Part shown: positions 31,838-42,709 of the stretch, piece by piece
Layout: each line of letters starts with the position of its first letter
Numbering within the stretch: the stretch's first letter is position 1
Source: Neopusillimonas aromaticivorans
GTDB taxonomy: Bacteria; Pseudomonadota; Gammaproteobacteria; Burkholderiales; Burkholderiaceae_B
DNA: 64,000 bases
Direction: 5' to 3'
Assembly: GCF_030344915.1 (NCBI RefSeq)
Contig: NZ_CP128233.1
Coordinates: 3,162,001 to 3,226,000, forward strand
Notes under the pieces: generated by a model
What the model saw: the letters and a program-made list of their open reading frames with translations, nothing else
Database searches by the model: none
What the model was told of the DNA's origin: nothing
Program-made: the position numbers and the translations under genes

Positions 31838-32797
31838 TTACTTGCGGTCGGTCAGAAATTTCCCTTCCGGCGCCGCCACGTTTTTCTGACGACGGGTGTT
31901 GCCATCCAGGCCACCGTCAACCGCCCATTCCGCAAACCGCGTTGGCGCAGGTTCGAACTCACGGGGTTCCCAGTCTTCGGTCAGCTGGTCTTCGTCGGCA
32001 TAGTATTCAATCAGACCACCCGCCGGGTTCACGAAATACCAGAAATACGCCGATGAAATCGGATGTCGGCCTGGGCCCAGTTGGGTTTTCCAGCCGCAAC
32101 GATCAAAATGCAGGCCACCGCCAAATACTTCGTGAATATCTCGCACCGCAAACGCCACGTGGTTCAAGCCCACTTTCTTGTCGGGTGTTTCCAGCAGGAA
32201 CAGGTCGTGGTGGCCACCATCGGCATCGCAACGCATAAAGACACCACGATTGGGGTAACGGTCAGAAGCGACAAACCCGAATTTTTCGGTATAGAACTGT
32301 TCGGCAGCAGCGACATCGCTGACAAAGAACACCACATGGCCGACTTCAATGGGTTGGGCTCGCTCGTAAACAGGGCTGCGCGCATTGATACGCGGCTTGC
32401 TGTTCCAGGTATTTGACTCGCCACACTGTACGGAAACATCACGCTTGCGTGTTTTCTGGAAACTGACCAGCATGCCGTTGGGGTCAATGCATGACACCCG
32501 GCCGTTTTCGTGACTGAACCCCGGCACATCAGCCAGACGACCGGCAAAGCGGTTAACAATGTCGTCAGACGACACACCCCACACGACATGGCGCATGGTA
32601 GGGCCTGCCTCGATGGCGGGCGGGTAACGCGTATCGGTGGTTTTCACCACGTTGACCAGACAGCCGTTGAGCGTCGAGAACGTCAGTTTCTCTGGCGTCT
32701 CAGCGCTCAGGGTCAGACCCCAGTCGGCGAAAAACTGGCGGCAGGTGTCGAAATCGTCGGCACCATAGGTAATTTCATCAATCCCGATCACATCCAT
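31838..32797 (-). CDS. VOC-family extradiol dioxygenase-like protein
   Basis: A 319-residue two-domain vicinal-oxygen-chelate protein resembling type I catechol 2,3-dioxygenases. The C-terminal domain keeps the Fe(II) ligands of the family: His in EVGHVVFFVSD, His in GLNHVAFAVRD and Glu in GGLIEYYADED. The N-terminal domain has lost them, as usual. It is the last gene of the island operon, 88 bp after the aldehyde dehydrogenase. I chose the second ATG (32797), because the sequence TGAGGA lies 6 bases upstream of it. It probably cleaves an aromatic diol; the substrate is unknown. Intact. Confidence 0.82.
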   Translation of the reverse strand: MDVIGIDEITYGADDFDTCRQFFADWGLTLSAETPEKLTFSTLNGCLVNVVKTTDTRYPPAIEAGPTMRHVVWGVSSDDIVNRFAGRLADVPGFSHENGRVSCIDPNGMLVSFQKTRKRDVSVQCGESNTWNSKPRINARSPVYERAQPIEVGHVVFFVSDVAAAEQFYTEKFGFVASDRYPNRGVFMRCDADGGHHDLFLLETPDKKVGLNHVAFAVRDIHEVFGGGLHFDRCGWKTQLGPGRHPISSAYFWYFVNPAGGLIEYYADEDQLTEDWEPREFEPAPTRFAEWAVDGGLDGNTRRQKNVAAPEGKFLTDRK

Positions 32798-32885
32798 GTT
32801 CATTCCTCAATTCTGATTGCGCGATTCAACGGCCCGTTATATCCAGGGGCCAAATACCTACTCTGAATATACGGGCCGGCCCGGT

Positions 32886-34383
32886 TCAAACGCCGGCCCA
32901 GGGCAGCGGCTGTTCGTTCATGCCCCAGTACACGCTTTTTTGTTCCATGTACTGCAAAATGCCTTCGCGACCCTTTTCACGGCCAAGGCCGCTGTCACGC
33001 CAGCCGCCAAACGGCGTCGAAATGGAAAAGACCTTGTAGGTATTGATCCAGACGTTACCCGCCTTGACGGCCTTGGCCAGTGACCAGGCTTTCTTGTAAT
33101 CACGCGTCCAGATCCCGGCGGCCAGGGCGTAAACGCTATCGTTGGCCTGGACAATCAGATCATCAATATCGTCAAACGGCATCACCACCAGCACCGGACC
33201 GAAAATTTCTTCCTGGCAAATAGTTTTCTGGTTATCGAGACCCTCGATGATCGTCGGCAGGTAATAGCTGCCTATATCGTACAGATCACCCTTTGGACGC
33301 TCGCCGCCACACAAAATATGACCGCCCTCTTCCAGGCCGATATTGACATAACGCTCGACCGCCGCGCGATGGCTCTCACTGATCAGTGGGCCCATCTGGG
33401 TTGACTCGCTGGCGGGATCACCCACGCGCAATTGTTTGGCACCCGCGACCAGACGATCGACGAACTCACGATAGATGGAACGTGCCACAAACAGGCGCGA
33501 CCCGGCAATACATGACTCACCAGAGGAGCTGAAAATGCCATACAACACACCGGCCACGGCATGGTCAAGGTCAGCATCTTCCAGCACCATGGTGGGCGAT
33601 TTCCCGCCCAGTTCCAGTGAGGCCGGCATGAACTTTTCGGCGGCGATGCCTGCGATGTGTCGGCCGACCGAGGTACCACCGGTAAACGAAACTCGACGTA
33701 CCAAAGGATGACGGGTGATCAGGTCACCGATGACCGACCCTTTGCCGGGAACGACGCTAACCAGGCCTTTGGGCAGACCCGCCTCATCACAAATACGAGC
33801 CAGTTCAAGCGCCATCAAGGGGTGATTTCGGCGGGTTTGACCACAACCGCATTGCCACCTGCCAGCGCAGGCGCCATTTTCTGGGCTTCGCTGGCAATGG
33901 GCGAGTTCCACGGTGTAATGGCTGCCACCACACCCATGGGTTCATAAACGCTCATTGACATGAAATCACCGCGCGACGGGGTGATGGTGTCTTCAAGGGT
34001 TTCGCAGGCCGATGCAAAAACTGGAACGTACCCGCAGCACTGGCCACCAGGGCACGGGTCTCGTTGATGGGTTTGCCGTTATCCAGGCGCTGCAATTGCG
34101 CCAGATGTTCGGCCTTATCGCGTATCAGTTGGGCAATGCGGTACAGCACAGCGGCACGTTCGTGGGGTTTGCGCTGGGCCCATCCACTGGTTTCGAAGGC
34201 TTTTTGAGCGCCGATAATGGCCTCTTCCACATCCTCAGGGCTGGCGGCATTCAGTGTAGCCACCACTTCGCCGGTCGCGGGGTAATGAGTGGCGTACGTA
34301 TTGCCACGCCCCATTCGCCACTCACCGGCAATACAAATAGGCTGGGCCTCGGGCCAGACCGGTAACACGTCGGATTGATTCAT
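32886..34383 (-). CDS. NAD(P)-dependent aldehyde dehydrogenase (two frame breaks)
   Basis: Oxidises an aldehyde to the acid. Corrected length 499 residues: PWNSPIASEAQKMAPALAGG and VVKPAEITP (coenzyme site), FTGGTSVGRHIA, the general base Glu in LELGGKSP, the catalytic Cys in SSSGESCIAGSRL, and EEIFGPVLVVMPF. Breaks lie at A5 34016-34020 and G4 33819-33822, each one base short. AAAGGA precedes the start, overlapping the end of the preceding gene. In this operon it may act after the thiamine-diphosphate enzyme or after ring cleavage; the substrate is inferred only from context. Confidence 0.88.
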
Positions 34384-34392
34384 GATTTTCCT

Positions 34393-35210
34393 TTAGACAG
34401 CAATAAGGGCGACACGATTTTTAAGTGCGCGCACCACGCTGTAAACCGTCAGCGCCGATGTTTTAGGGTTGGCGGCCAGGGCTTTCCTTTCAGGGTCACC
34501 CCCATGAAGCCAAAAGCACCTTGTGCTTCGTAGTAATGGATATTTTCGGTAACGGCAGGGTCAGCCCACAGTTGTACCGTCGTGTTGTCCAGACCCAGGC
34601 CAGCCAGCGAGAGCGTTGCTGCCACGTTGGCATTTTTGGGATACAAACGCGCAGCATCGCGGGCAGAACCTTCGAAAAACATTGCTTTTTCTTTCAGGTT
34701 ACGCAAATCGAGCTTTTCTTCGGCCGGCGTACCCAGCCAGCCCAACGGCGGCTTGCGACCGATATAGGTCACGCTGTCCAGACCGGCCACCCGTGCGGAC
34801 GCCAGTGCGTCGATACCGCCAATGGCACCCGACAACAGATGCACCTGGGTATCACCCGCCTTGGCGGCGGCTTCAAGCTGCTCAGCCAGCGCCGCGTCTG
34901 ACAAGGCCCCGATGGATACGACCATGCACGGAATACCCGCCTTAAGGCTGGGTAGCACATGCGCTTCGATGGCACTATGACCGGCACACTCGACCAGCAG
35001 ATCAGGCTTTGCCTGACCGGAAGGTACGGCAGACACGACCTGTACCGCGCTGGCGTCGGGACGTCCGGCCAGATACTGACGTGAATTCTCTTCGTTACCG
35101 GCCGGAACAATAATGTGGGTAATCGAAAGGCGTGGCTCATCAGCCACCAGGTCGAACACCGAGCGTCCAATGGCACCAAAACCCACCATGGCAATACGTT
35201 GAGTCGTCAT
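34393..35210 (-). CDS. Aspartate-dehydrogenase-family protein (frame break)
   Basis: A 272-residue (corrected) protein of the L-aspartate dehydrogenase/NadX family (DUF108). It has the Rossmann motif MVGFGAIGRSVFD, the conserved LLSGAIGGIDALASARV, GRKPPLGWLGTP and a C-terminal domain with NIHYYEAQGAFG. Known members oxidise L-aspartate to iminosuccinate/oxaloacetate and ammonia with NAD(P). The place inside a catabolic operon, between the aldehyde dehydrogenase and a thiamine-diphosphate enzyme, argues for a catabolic role instead of NAD synthesis. One base is missing at G3 34479-34481; restoring it gives PLAANPKTSALTVYS and a stop at 34393. Confidence 0.85.
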
Positions 35211-35220
35211 GGCCTGCCCC

Positions 35221-36935
35221 TTACGCTGCCGTCGGTGCCGATGTCGTTGCAGGGGCTGCCTGTTCAGCCGGCTGCGGTTCATTGACGGGCGGGCCAGCAA
35301 ACGCGGTTTTAAACGTACCGATGGACAACATGTCAATTTCAAGCATGAAGGGCCCCTTCGAAGCGCTGGCCTTGGCCAATGCAGCCTCCAGGTCATTCAG
35401 ATTCGAAACACGCGTATGGCCCATGTTTAATGAATCGCACAGTTTTGCGTAATCAGGGGTGTGCAGTTCCACGTAATGGCGGCGGCCACCGTACTGCGCA
35501 TCCTGAATGTTCTTGATGACACCGTAGCCTTTGTCGTTCATCAGCACAATGACCATATCGGCATTTTCCTGAACGGCGGTCGCCATTTCACCCAGGTTCA
35601 GGATGAAACCGCCATCCCCCGCCAGCGTCCAGGTTTTCTTGCCTGACGCGGTTTGGGCGGCGCCAATGGCCGCGCCGATACCCATGGCCAGCCCTTGACC
35701 AATACCACCACCCAGGGCATGCACCCCGGCTTTGGGGTCATTCAGGTAAAGATAGCGGTTCCCCAGGTACTGTTCGAAACCGTGACGTCGCGCACCCAAT
35801 TGAAATTCTTGCCAACGCTCGCTTGCAAAGCACTGACCAAAGCAGAGTAAGGACCAAGTCCATCCACCAGTGAGGCGACGGCGGCCTGTTTTGCCGCTGC
35901 AAGATCGGAGTGAAAGGCCGGATCAACGGATAGTTTGCCTTCCAGGCGATCAGCCAAGCCTTCGAGCACCCGCAACGAATCACCCTGTACAAAGTCGTCA
36001 GTTGTGTAGCAGCGACCTTCGGCGCTCGCATCGGCATCGACACGGTACAACGGGCGCGGCAGCTGGAGCTGGTATTTAAGGGTTTCATTACCGCGCAGGC
36101 GCGAACCCACCACCAGCATGGCATCGCATGTCTGGTAGAACGACTCTACCGGCTTGTGCAGGTTGAAGGCACCCAGTGACTGCTGGTGATCTTCCGGCAC
36201 AATACCGCGGCCCTGGGTACTGGAAACCACGCCAAAACCCAGCGCCATCAGACGCTGCACGGCCTTGCCGGCATGACGCGCGCCGCCGCCCAGCCAAAGC
36301 AAAGGACGCTTGGCCTTGGCCAGTTGCGCGGCCAGGCGGTCAATTGCCGCCACCGCAGGCTCGACCACCTGAACTTCAGGGGCCGACAAATCGGCGGGCA
36401 TGTCGATAAGAGCGGCCTGGATATCAATAGGAATTTCGACACTGACCGGACCGGTTGGGGCTGTCAGTGCCACCTGAACCGCCTGGCGGATCGTGCTGAT
36501 GGCCGTTTCGACACTGCGCACTCGGAAGGCCGCCTTGGATACGGCCTTGAGCATGGTCAACTGGTCTGGTGCTTCGTGAATATACGCCAGGTTCTGGTCG
36601 AGGTACGGCGTTTCAATCTGGCCGGTGATGTGCAGCATGGGGGTGCCTGCCGTCAGGGCTTCCACCATGGCGCCGGCCGCATTACCGGCAGCGGTACCCG
36701 TACTGGTCAGGCAAACCCCCAGCTCTCCGGTGGTGCGCGCGTAGGCATCGGCCATGTTGGTACCACCCGCCTCACCACGCGCCGGAATAAAACGGATAAC
36801 GCCGCGCTCGCCAAAGGCGTCGAGAATGGGCATGTTGTGAATGGAAATCACCCCGAATGCCGTTTTGACCCCACACTGCTCAAGAAAGGCAGCAATGGCC
36901 GCCCCAACGGTGACTTTGACGGTAGTGTTATGCAT
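35221..36935 (-). CDS. Thiamine-diphosphate-dependent decarboxylase/synthase-like enzyme (frame break)
   Basis: 571 residues after correction, with the three-domain layout of acetolactate synthase and benzoylformate decarboxylase. The activating Glu lies in ARGEAGGTNMADAYAR, the central domain has LLWLGGGARHAG, and the C-terminal cofactor motif is LAGDGGFILNLGEMATAV followed by MNDKGYG. An Ala/Pro-rich tail ends the protein. One base is missing at C4 35761-35764 (restores STWGNRYLYLND). Its ATG overlaps the SDR stop by 8 bases. It probably decarboxylates or ligates a 2-oxo acid; the FAD-site residues of true acetolactate synthases were not verified. Confidence 0.83.
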
Positions 36936-37717
36936 GACGGGAGACTCCTCCGGACACATCGATGTGTGAGCCGGTTGTATAAGATGACAAGGGGGTAGCT
37001 AAAAAACAATGGCGCGAGCCGCCTCTTCAGGACGGCCAAGACGCCCCAGCTGGATATTCTTGCGACGGGCCAGATTCAGTGACCATGTATCCCAGTCTTC
37101 TGATGTGTCTTCGCGCGCTTCGAAGCGGCGACGCCACTGGCCGGAATCAACCAGACCCAGCAAAATGCCATTGACCCGAATGCCTTTCGGTGCAAACTCG
37201 GTCGCCATCGAACGCACCAGGTTCATGATGCCTGCGCGGGCCGCCGATGTGGCGACCATGTGCGGTTCGGGTTGGGCCGCCAGCAACGAGTTGACGCACA
37301 CAATGGCAGCATCGGGCTGCGCCTCGAGGTCGGGCATGAAGGCGCGGGTGGGGTTGATGACCGAGAAAAACTTGAGTTTCAGTTCATCTTCCCAAGCCTG
37401 GTCGTCGGTGTCGGCAAACGTTGACAGACGAGCCTGGCCGGCATTGTTGACCAGCATAGATACGGGCCCCAGAGCCGCTCGAACTGCAGCTGCAAACTGG
37501 CGAACCTGTTCACCATCCAGCACATCACAGGCCTGGGAAAAATGCGTCGCGACGGAAACTGTGTCTTCAGACGATTGACAACCGTTTCAAGCCGACCGGC
37601 ATCACGACCGCACAACGCCACATCGGCGCCTTGTTCGAGCAACAACGTGACTGTGGCCAGCCCGATGCCGGATGACCCGCCGGTCACAACGGCGACTTTT
37701 CCTTCAAGGTTAATCAT
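36928..37717 (-). CDS. Atypical short-chain dehydrogenase/reductase (two frame breaks)
   Basis: A 263-residue (corrected) SDR-fold protein with the cofactor motif VTGGSSGIGLA and LVNNAGQA. The catalytic serine position is present (VNSLLAAQ), but where SDRs have YxxxK this protein reads TSAAR, so both the catalytic Tyr and Lys are replaced. It may be a non-classical reductase or have another role. Breaks occur at A5 37538-37542 and A6 37001-37006, each one base short; repairing the second restores the C-terminal FLATPLSSYTTGSHIDVSGG. It lies between the IclR gene and the thiamine-diphosphate enzyme gene. Confidence 0.82.
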
Positions 37718-37739
37718 GGGTTCCTCGTGGTGTTAACCA

Positions 37740-38560
37740 TTAATGGTGTGAGCCGGCCGTCGGGACAATGTGATCCAGCAACCCGGATAATTCACGGCTT
37801 GCCTGACATGCCTTTGCGGCCAGCGATTCGATATAGTGCGGGTTGACGTTCTTGCTGGAAATCGTGATGCCCAGTGCACCAACCACCTTGCGGTCATAAC
37901 CGCCAAACACGGGTACAGCCAGCGTGGCGATACCCGACTCGTAATAATCGGCATCAAATACATACTCGTGGTCGCGATCTGCCTGAATCAGGCGATACAA
38001 ATCGCCCACGGTTGCCGGCGTTTTATCAGTAACGCGATGCAGGTACTCTTCCGGATACAAGGCCTGAAGCGCCTCGAAAGGGGTGTCTTGCAACAACACA
38101 CGACCAAACAACGTGGCATGCGCGGGCAAACGTGTTCCCAGCTGCACGGTATTCACCAGTGGCCCGGGCTGAACGGCGCGTCCGACATACACGATGGACC
38201 GGCCATCGCGAACCACGAGGTTGCACGAGCAGCCTGTCGCATCACGCAACTGTTCAAGAAACGGCCGCCCGATCTCGGTCAGCTCTCGCGAGGCCAGCAG
38301 TTCGAAACCCAGTTGCAATACACCACTGGCCAGACAGTAATCACGACCCGTGCTGTCACGCCGGATCTGGCCAAGCTGCTCGAGTGTTGCCAGCAAACGG
38401 AATACGGTGGAGCGCGGTATGCCAAGGCGGCGCGCAAGCTCGGGGCCGAGAGCACCGGCTCGTGACGCGAAAACTGTCGCAAGATCAACAACCCGCGCTC
38501 AAGGCCGGGAACAATGTATTTGCTGCTGTGATCCAGCACCGGGGCATCATTGGGCTTCAT
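37740..38560 (-). CDS. IclR-family regulator 1 of the island (frame break)
   Basis: 273 residues: an N-terminal winged helix-turn-helix (KYIVPGLERGLLILRQFSR, then LARRLGIPRSTVFRLLATL) and a C-terminal effector-binding GAF-like domain (TGCSCNLVVRDGRSIVYVGR). It closely resembles regulator 2 of this island, with the same VPGLERGL and LSAPELARRL segments. One base is missing at G4 38442-38445. Its ATG lies inside the 3' end of the hydrolase gene. Being embedded in the operon it probably regulates, it would be autoregulated. The effector is unknown. Confidence 0.88.
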
Positions 38561-39403
38561 AGCCCCCCGCAAGTCGGTAAAGGCCGACACGATGAGGCCG
38601 GCTACCTGCATGGGCTGCTCGATGTAACAGGCATGACCTGCTGCGTGAACGAGGTCGAACGGCATACCATGCTGTTGCGCATAGGCCTGCGACTGCACAG
38701 GGGTGGTCACGACATCGGCATCGCCACAATACACACGCGTGTTTGACGCCATCAGACCACGGTGGCGGTTGATGTCGTCGCCGCAAAGCAGTTCAACGGC
38801 CTGGCGATACCCGCCGGCATGCAATCGCAGGGCATTTTGGGTAACCGCCTGGCGCTGGGCAGGCAAGGCATTGGCCGACAGCAAGCGTGCAGGCAATGCC
38901 GCCGCAATACCCTCGATACCCTTTTGCTCAAGGGCATCCAGACGCCCCTTGCGGACATCGGCCGACTTTTCGGTGCCGCCATAACCCAATGCCGGACTGA
39001 ACAATGCGTAGCCAAATGCCCTGGCCTGAGGCAGACTGCTGTAACCTGCGGCCATCAGGGCCCCCAGCGAATGGCCTACCAGCAGAAACTCTTCAAGATC
39101 AAGGGCGTCGACCAGCGCAGCCAGACTGGCTGCGTAGTCGATCGCCAACGGCGCCGACTCCGATAACGGTGCCGAATCGCCATAGCCCGGAGCGTCCCAG
39201 GCAATGACGCGGCCGTGATCAGCCAGGACGCGGGCACAGTCTTGCCACGACCCGGAACCTGAACTGATACCGTGCAGCAGCACGAACGTCTTGGGACTGC
39301 TGGTGCCCGAATCACGCACGCTGATGACACCGCGTGCGGTTTCGACGCGGCATGGCACCCAGGCCTCGCCGCTTTCCCAACGTGCTGCTGTTGAATGACG
39401 CAT
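38547..39403 (-). CDS. Alpha/beta hydrolase (frame break at its end)
   Basis: A 285-residue hydrolase with the fold's markers: oxyanion region FVLLHGISSGSGSW, nucleophile elbow LVGHSLGAL (catalytic Ser) and C-terminal His in VHAAGHACYIEQP. Such enzymes in catabolic operons hydrolyse ring-cleavage products, amides or esters. As sequenced, the frame runs straight into the IclR gene; adding one G to the run at 38563-38568 gives a normal end (GGYEAQ, stop at 38547) overlapping the IclR start. Thirteen bases separate it from the cupin gene. Confidence 0.83.
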
Positions 39404-39416
39404 TGCAAACCCCGTC

Positions 39417-39947
39417 TTAGCGCTTGATTTTGGACAAGGGGTGTTCAGGCGGATACGTGGGCGTGATGGGCTTCTTGGCGCCCAGCATGACACACATCAG
39501 CGCATCTTCGTCACCAATGTTGATTTCCTCGCGGTAGACGCCCGGGGGAACCGAAACCAGATCACGATCGGTCAGAATGGTTTCGAAACGCTCACCGTCT
39601 TTTTCAAGAATAAGCTTGAGCTTGCCGCGAATGACGAAGAAAACCTCTTCGACATCGGTGTGAATATGGGATGGACCTTCGTGGCCGGCCGGGATCACCA
39701 TAGTCGAAAACGTGAAATTTTCAGACGGTACGGTGTTGACGTCTGAGGCAACGCCGGTACCACCGGTACCGACATAGCGCATCTGGGCACGGCGGTATTT
39801 CGGGTCGAAGTCGGCCTGGAATTTCAGGGCATCCCAGTCGTACTTGCGGGTGGAGAAACGCGCAATGCGGGTTGACATCCAGTCTTCAAAGCTTGCGCCT
39901 TCAGGACGGGTCCAGGTCGGTTGATCATTTACTGCTTGTTCGCTCAT
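39417..39947 (-). CDS. Cupin-domain protein
   Basis: A 176-residue single cupin barrel. Motif 1 with the metal-binding residues is GHEGPSHIHTDVEEVFFVIRG, and motif 2 lies around VSVPPGVYREEINIGDED, where the usual His is replaced by Tyr or Arg. The protein could be a metal-dependent oxygenase or isomerase, or an effector-binding protein; sequence alone does not decide. Intact, in the operon between SDR 2 and the hydrolase. Confidence 0.82.
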   Translation of the reverse strand: MSEQAVNDQPTWTRPEGASFEDWMSTRIARFSTRKYDWDALKFQADFDPKYRRAQMRYVGTGGTGVASDVNTVPSENFTFSTMVIPAGHEGPSHIHTDVEEVFFVIRGKLKLILEKDGERFETILTDRDLVSVPPGVYREEINIGDEDALMCVMLGAKKPITPTYPPEHPLSKIKR

Positions 39948-39962
39948 AAAATCACCTTTTGG

Positions 39963-40750
39963 TTAATGCATGACAAAGCCGCCATTGACAGCCAGTACTT
40001 GGCCAGTCACGAAACGTGACAGACCGGATAAAAGAAAGACAATGACACCACTGACGTCTTCGGGAACCTGGGCGCGCTGAATGGCACGCTGGTTTTCGTA
40101 GAGCTCGTGACGATGCTTGGGCACATATTCAGTGGCCTCGACCAGTGTCAGGCCCGGTGCAACCGCGTTAACGGTGATGTTGTCAGCACCCATTTCACGG
40201 GCCATGGAATGCGTCATGGCAATGACGGCCCCCTTGCTGGCCACATAAGCCATCAGGTTGGGTGCGCCCCACAGGGCCGTGTCGGACGCCAGGTTGACCA
40301 CAGCCCCATTCCCTGAAGCACGCAACGCGGGCAAACAGGCCTGGGTCATGAGCCAGCACCCCTGACATTGACCGTCATGACCCGATCGAACATGTCGATC
40401 TGCAACTCTTCCATGGTCTTGCCGCCTGAATTCGTGATGGCGGCGTTGTTGACCAAACCATCAAGGCCACCCAGCAGATTTGCCGCCAGTTCGGCACACT
40501 GCCGGATCGACTCGGGACTGGATTGGTCGAACACCACGGTGTGCGCCTTGAAACCTTCGGACTCAAGACGAGCCTTGGCCTGGGCGAGTTCAGGCTCGAG
40601 AATGTCGGCCAGAACCACCGAAGCACCGGCCTGCAAGGCCAGGCGGGCCAGATCGAAACCCAGGCCACGAGCCGCACCCGTGACCAGAACACGCCGACCT
40701 GCCAGGACTTTGGCCGCGATCTGTGCCGAACTGTTGATATGCTGATTCAT
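39963..40750 (-). CDS. Short-chain dehydrogenase/reductase 2 (frame break)
   Basis: A 262-residue classical SDR. The NAD(P) site is VLVTGAARGLGFDLA with acidic LADI following (suggesting NAD), then LVNNAA, the catalytic Ser in NLASDTA and YVASK (Tyr and Lys present, unlike SDR 1), and a typical end GQVLAVNGGFV. One base is missing near 40352-40356, which restores NVRGAWLMTQACLPAL. It is probably an alcohol or dihydrodiol dehydrogenase, by context. Confidence 0.87.
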
Positions 40751-40759
40751 GGTGTGCCT

Positions 40760-41537
40760 TTACGCCGTTGTCGTCGTGATTTTCGGGATGTAATGCAGGC
40801 AACGACGTTCGGCCCAGACCACGACGGCATACGCCACAATACCGATGACCGTCAGCCCCAGAATGGCGACAAACACCCCGGCTGTATTGCCCTGACCTTC
40901 AGAGTCAACCAGCAAAAAGCCAAGACCTTTGTTGCCGCCGACCAGCTCGCCCACCGTAACCCCGATAACCGCCAGGGTTGAGCCGATACGCAGACCCGAA
41001 AACAACGCCGGCAGCGATGACGGGAACTCGACCAGACGGAAAATCTGCCAACGGGTCGCATTCAACGTGCGTACCAGATTGACCATATCGGGGTCTACCG
41101 TACGGATTGCCGACAGCACGTTGATCATGATCGGGAAGAACACAATCAAAAGACCGACCAGGATTTTGGGGTAAATGGTGTAGCCCATCCACATCACGAA
41201 CAGCGGTGCAAAGGCCACTTTCGGAGCAATTTGCAAGGCCAGGATGTAGGGTGACAGCACGGATTCTGTGGTGGGAGACAACCCCAGCACCACACCCACG
41301 AACAAACCCAGCAAGGCACCCAGAATGAAACCCAGCACGACCTCAAGAGCGGTATAGCCGAAGTGTTCTACCAGGTTGCCGTCACTCCACATGCGGAAAA
41401 ACTCGTCAACCACCGATGTGAATTTGGGCCAGATGTACTCGGGTGTGCCCAACAGGCACTGGCAACCACTGCCAGGCTGCCAGCACCGCCACCAATACGG
41501 CCAGACTGCACATTAACGTAAATGCATGTTTCGTCAT
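40760..41537 (-). CDS. ABC transporter permease, SsuC/TauC type (frame break)
   Basis: An inner-membrane subunit of a nitrate/sulfonate/taurine-type importer, 258 residues after correction. Six hydrophobic segments and the EAA loop (VRTLNATRWQIFRLVEFPSS LP region) are visible. The ATG at 41537 follows AAAGGAG. Close to the N-terminus the frame breaks near 41448-41452 with one base too many (WQWLPVLLGTPEYIW when repaired). It works with the binding protein and ATPase genes next to it. Substrate unknown; aromatic or heterocyclic acids are plausible. Confidence 0.87.
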
Positions 41538-41614
41538 GCCAGCTCCTTTCGCAGGGGATGTACTACGTGGGGCTCCTGCGGGTGCGTCGACACTGGCCGC
41601 GGAAGAACTCAAAC

Positions 41615-42610
41615 TCATTGACCGGCTCCAACAAACTGGTTGGTGTACAACTCATCCAGCGGGGAAGCCTTGCTGACAATACCTTCGGACACGTAGAACT
41701 CTTGTACTTTGGCAAGGCGGTCAGGGTCCATCTTGCCCAACACAGGCTGTTTGGCATAGACATACTGGTTGTAGAGGTCCATGATCTGACGCACTTCCGC
41801 TTCTTTGCCCTTGAACGCCGGGTTGGCTTCAACATAAGCGGTAACCGCCTTGTCGGTATCCGTCATGATGAGGTTCATGCCCTTGAGCGTGGCGCGAACG
41901 ATTTTCTGGATAAGCTCAGGGTTGTTCTTTATGGACTCGTCAGAAGCCAGAATGGCCTGGGCCATACTGTCGAAGGTTTCATTGGCCGGCATCAGGGCCA
42001 CTTTCTTGCCCGCTGTTCGGGCACCGACAACCCAGTCAGGCACACCCGCCATGGCGTCGGTTTTGCCGGAAGCAAACAACTGCCATACTCCGGCCGGACC
42101 GGCCGCCTGAATGGCTGCATCGTTGCGCGTCAGACCCGCCTTGCGCAGGGTACCCAGCAAGGCATAGTAGGTGGTGTCGGTATACGCCATGACCGAAATG
42201 GTTTTACCTTTCAGTTCAGCCGGCTTGGTAATCGGGTTGGCCTCATCGGACGCGACCAGCGTCAACGAGCCGGCACCGAGTACGGCGACCGCCTTGACCG
42301 GGATGCCATTGGCACGGACGATGATCGGGGTATCGCCGATGGCACCGCCAATCACGGCATTGCCGGCACCAATCTGCTTGGCCACATCAACACCACCCTT
42401 TCCTGCCACGAAGTTGACCTTCAACCCTTCCTCGGCAAAATATCCCTGATGATCCGCAATCAGCCACGGGGCAAAGGCGGTCAACGTTTTAGGCGCCGGC
42501 AACAAGTAGGTAATTTCCTGCAGGCTCTTGCCGTGGTTATCGGCCAATACGGCGGGTGCGGTGAACAGTGCACACGCACTGAGAGCGGTCATGGCGAAAA
42601 ATTTTTTCAT
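41615..42610 (-). CDS. ABC transporter substrate-binding protein (NMT1/SsuA-like)
   Basis: A 331-residue periplasmic protein. Signal peptide ends at AVLADNHG. The mature protein has the two-lobed fold of the NMT1/THI5-like family: LIADHQGYFAEEGLKVNFV, GAGNAVIGGAIGDTPIIV, then PAELKGKTISVMAYTD. It would capture the island's substrate and hand it to the permease. GGAGG lies 5 bases before the start. Intact. Its pocket cannot be assigned to a ligand from sequence. Confidence 0.88.
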   Translation of the reverse strand: MKKFFAMTALSACALFTAPAVLADNHGKSLQEITYLLPAPKTLTAFAPWLIADHQGYFAEEGLKVNFVAGKGGVDVAKQIGAGNAVIGGAIGDTPIIVRANGIPVKAVAVLGAGSLTLVASDEANPITKPAELKGKTISVMAYTDTTYYALLGTLRKAGLTRNDAAIQAAGPAGVWQLFASGKTDAMAGVPDWVVGARTAGKKVALMPANETFDSMAQAILASDESIKNNPELIQKIVRATLKGMNLIMTDTDKAVTAYVEANPAFKGKEAEVRQIMDLYNQYVYAKQPVLGKMDPDRLAKVQEFYVSEGIVSKASPLDELYTNQFVGAGQ

Positions 42611-42709
42611 TTAATCCTCCGGTAGAGATGTGATGAGGGTTTTAAGGGTTACAACACTTCTTGGGGCAAACACACAGCAACAACAGGGTGCAGCAATGAC
42701 GGTTGACCA

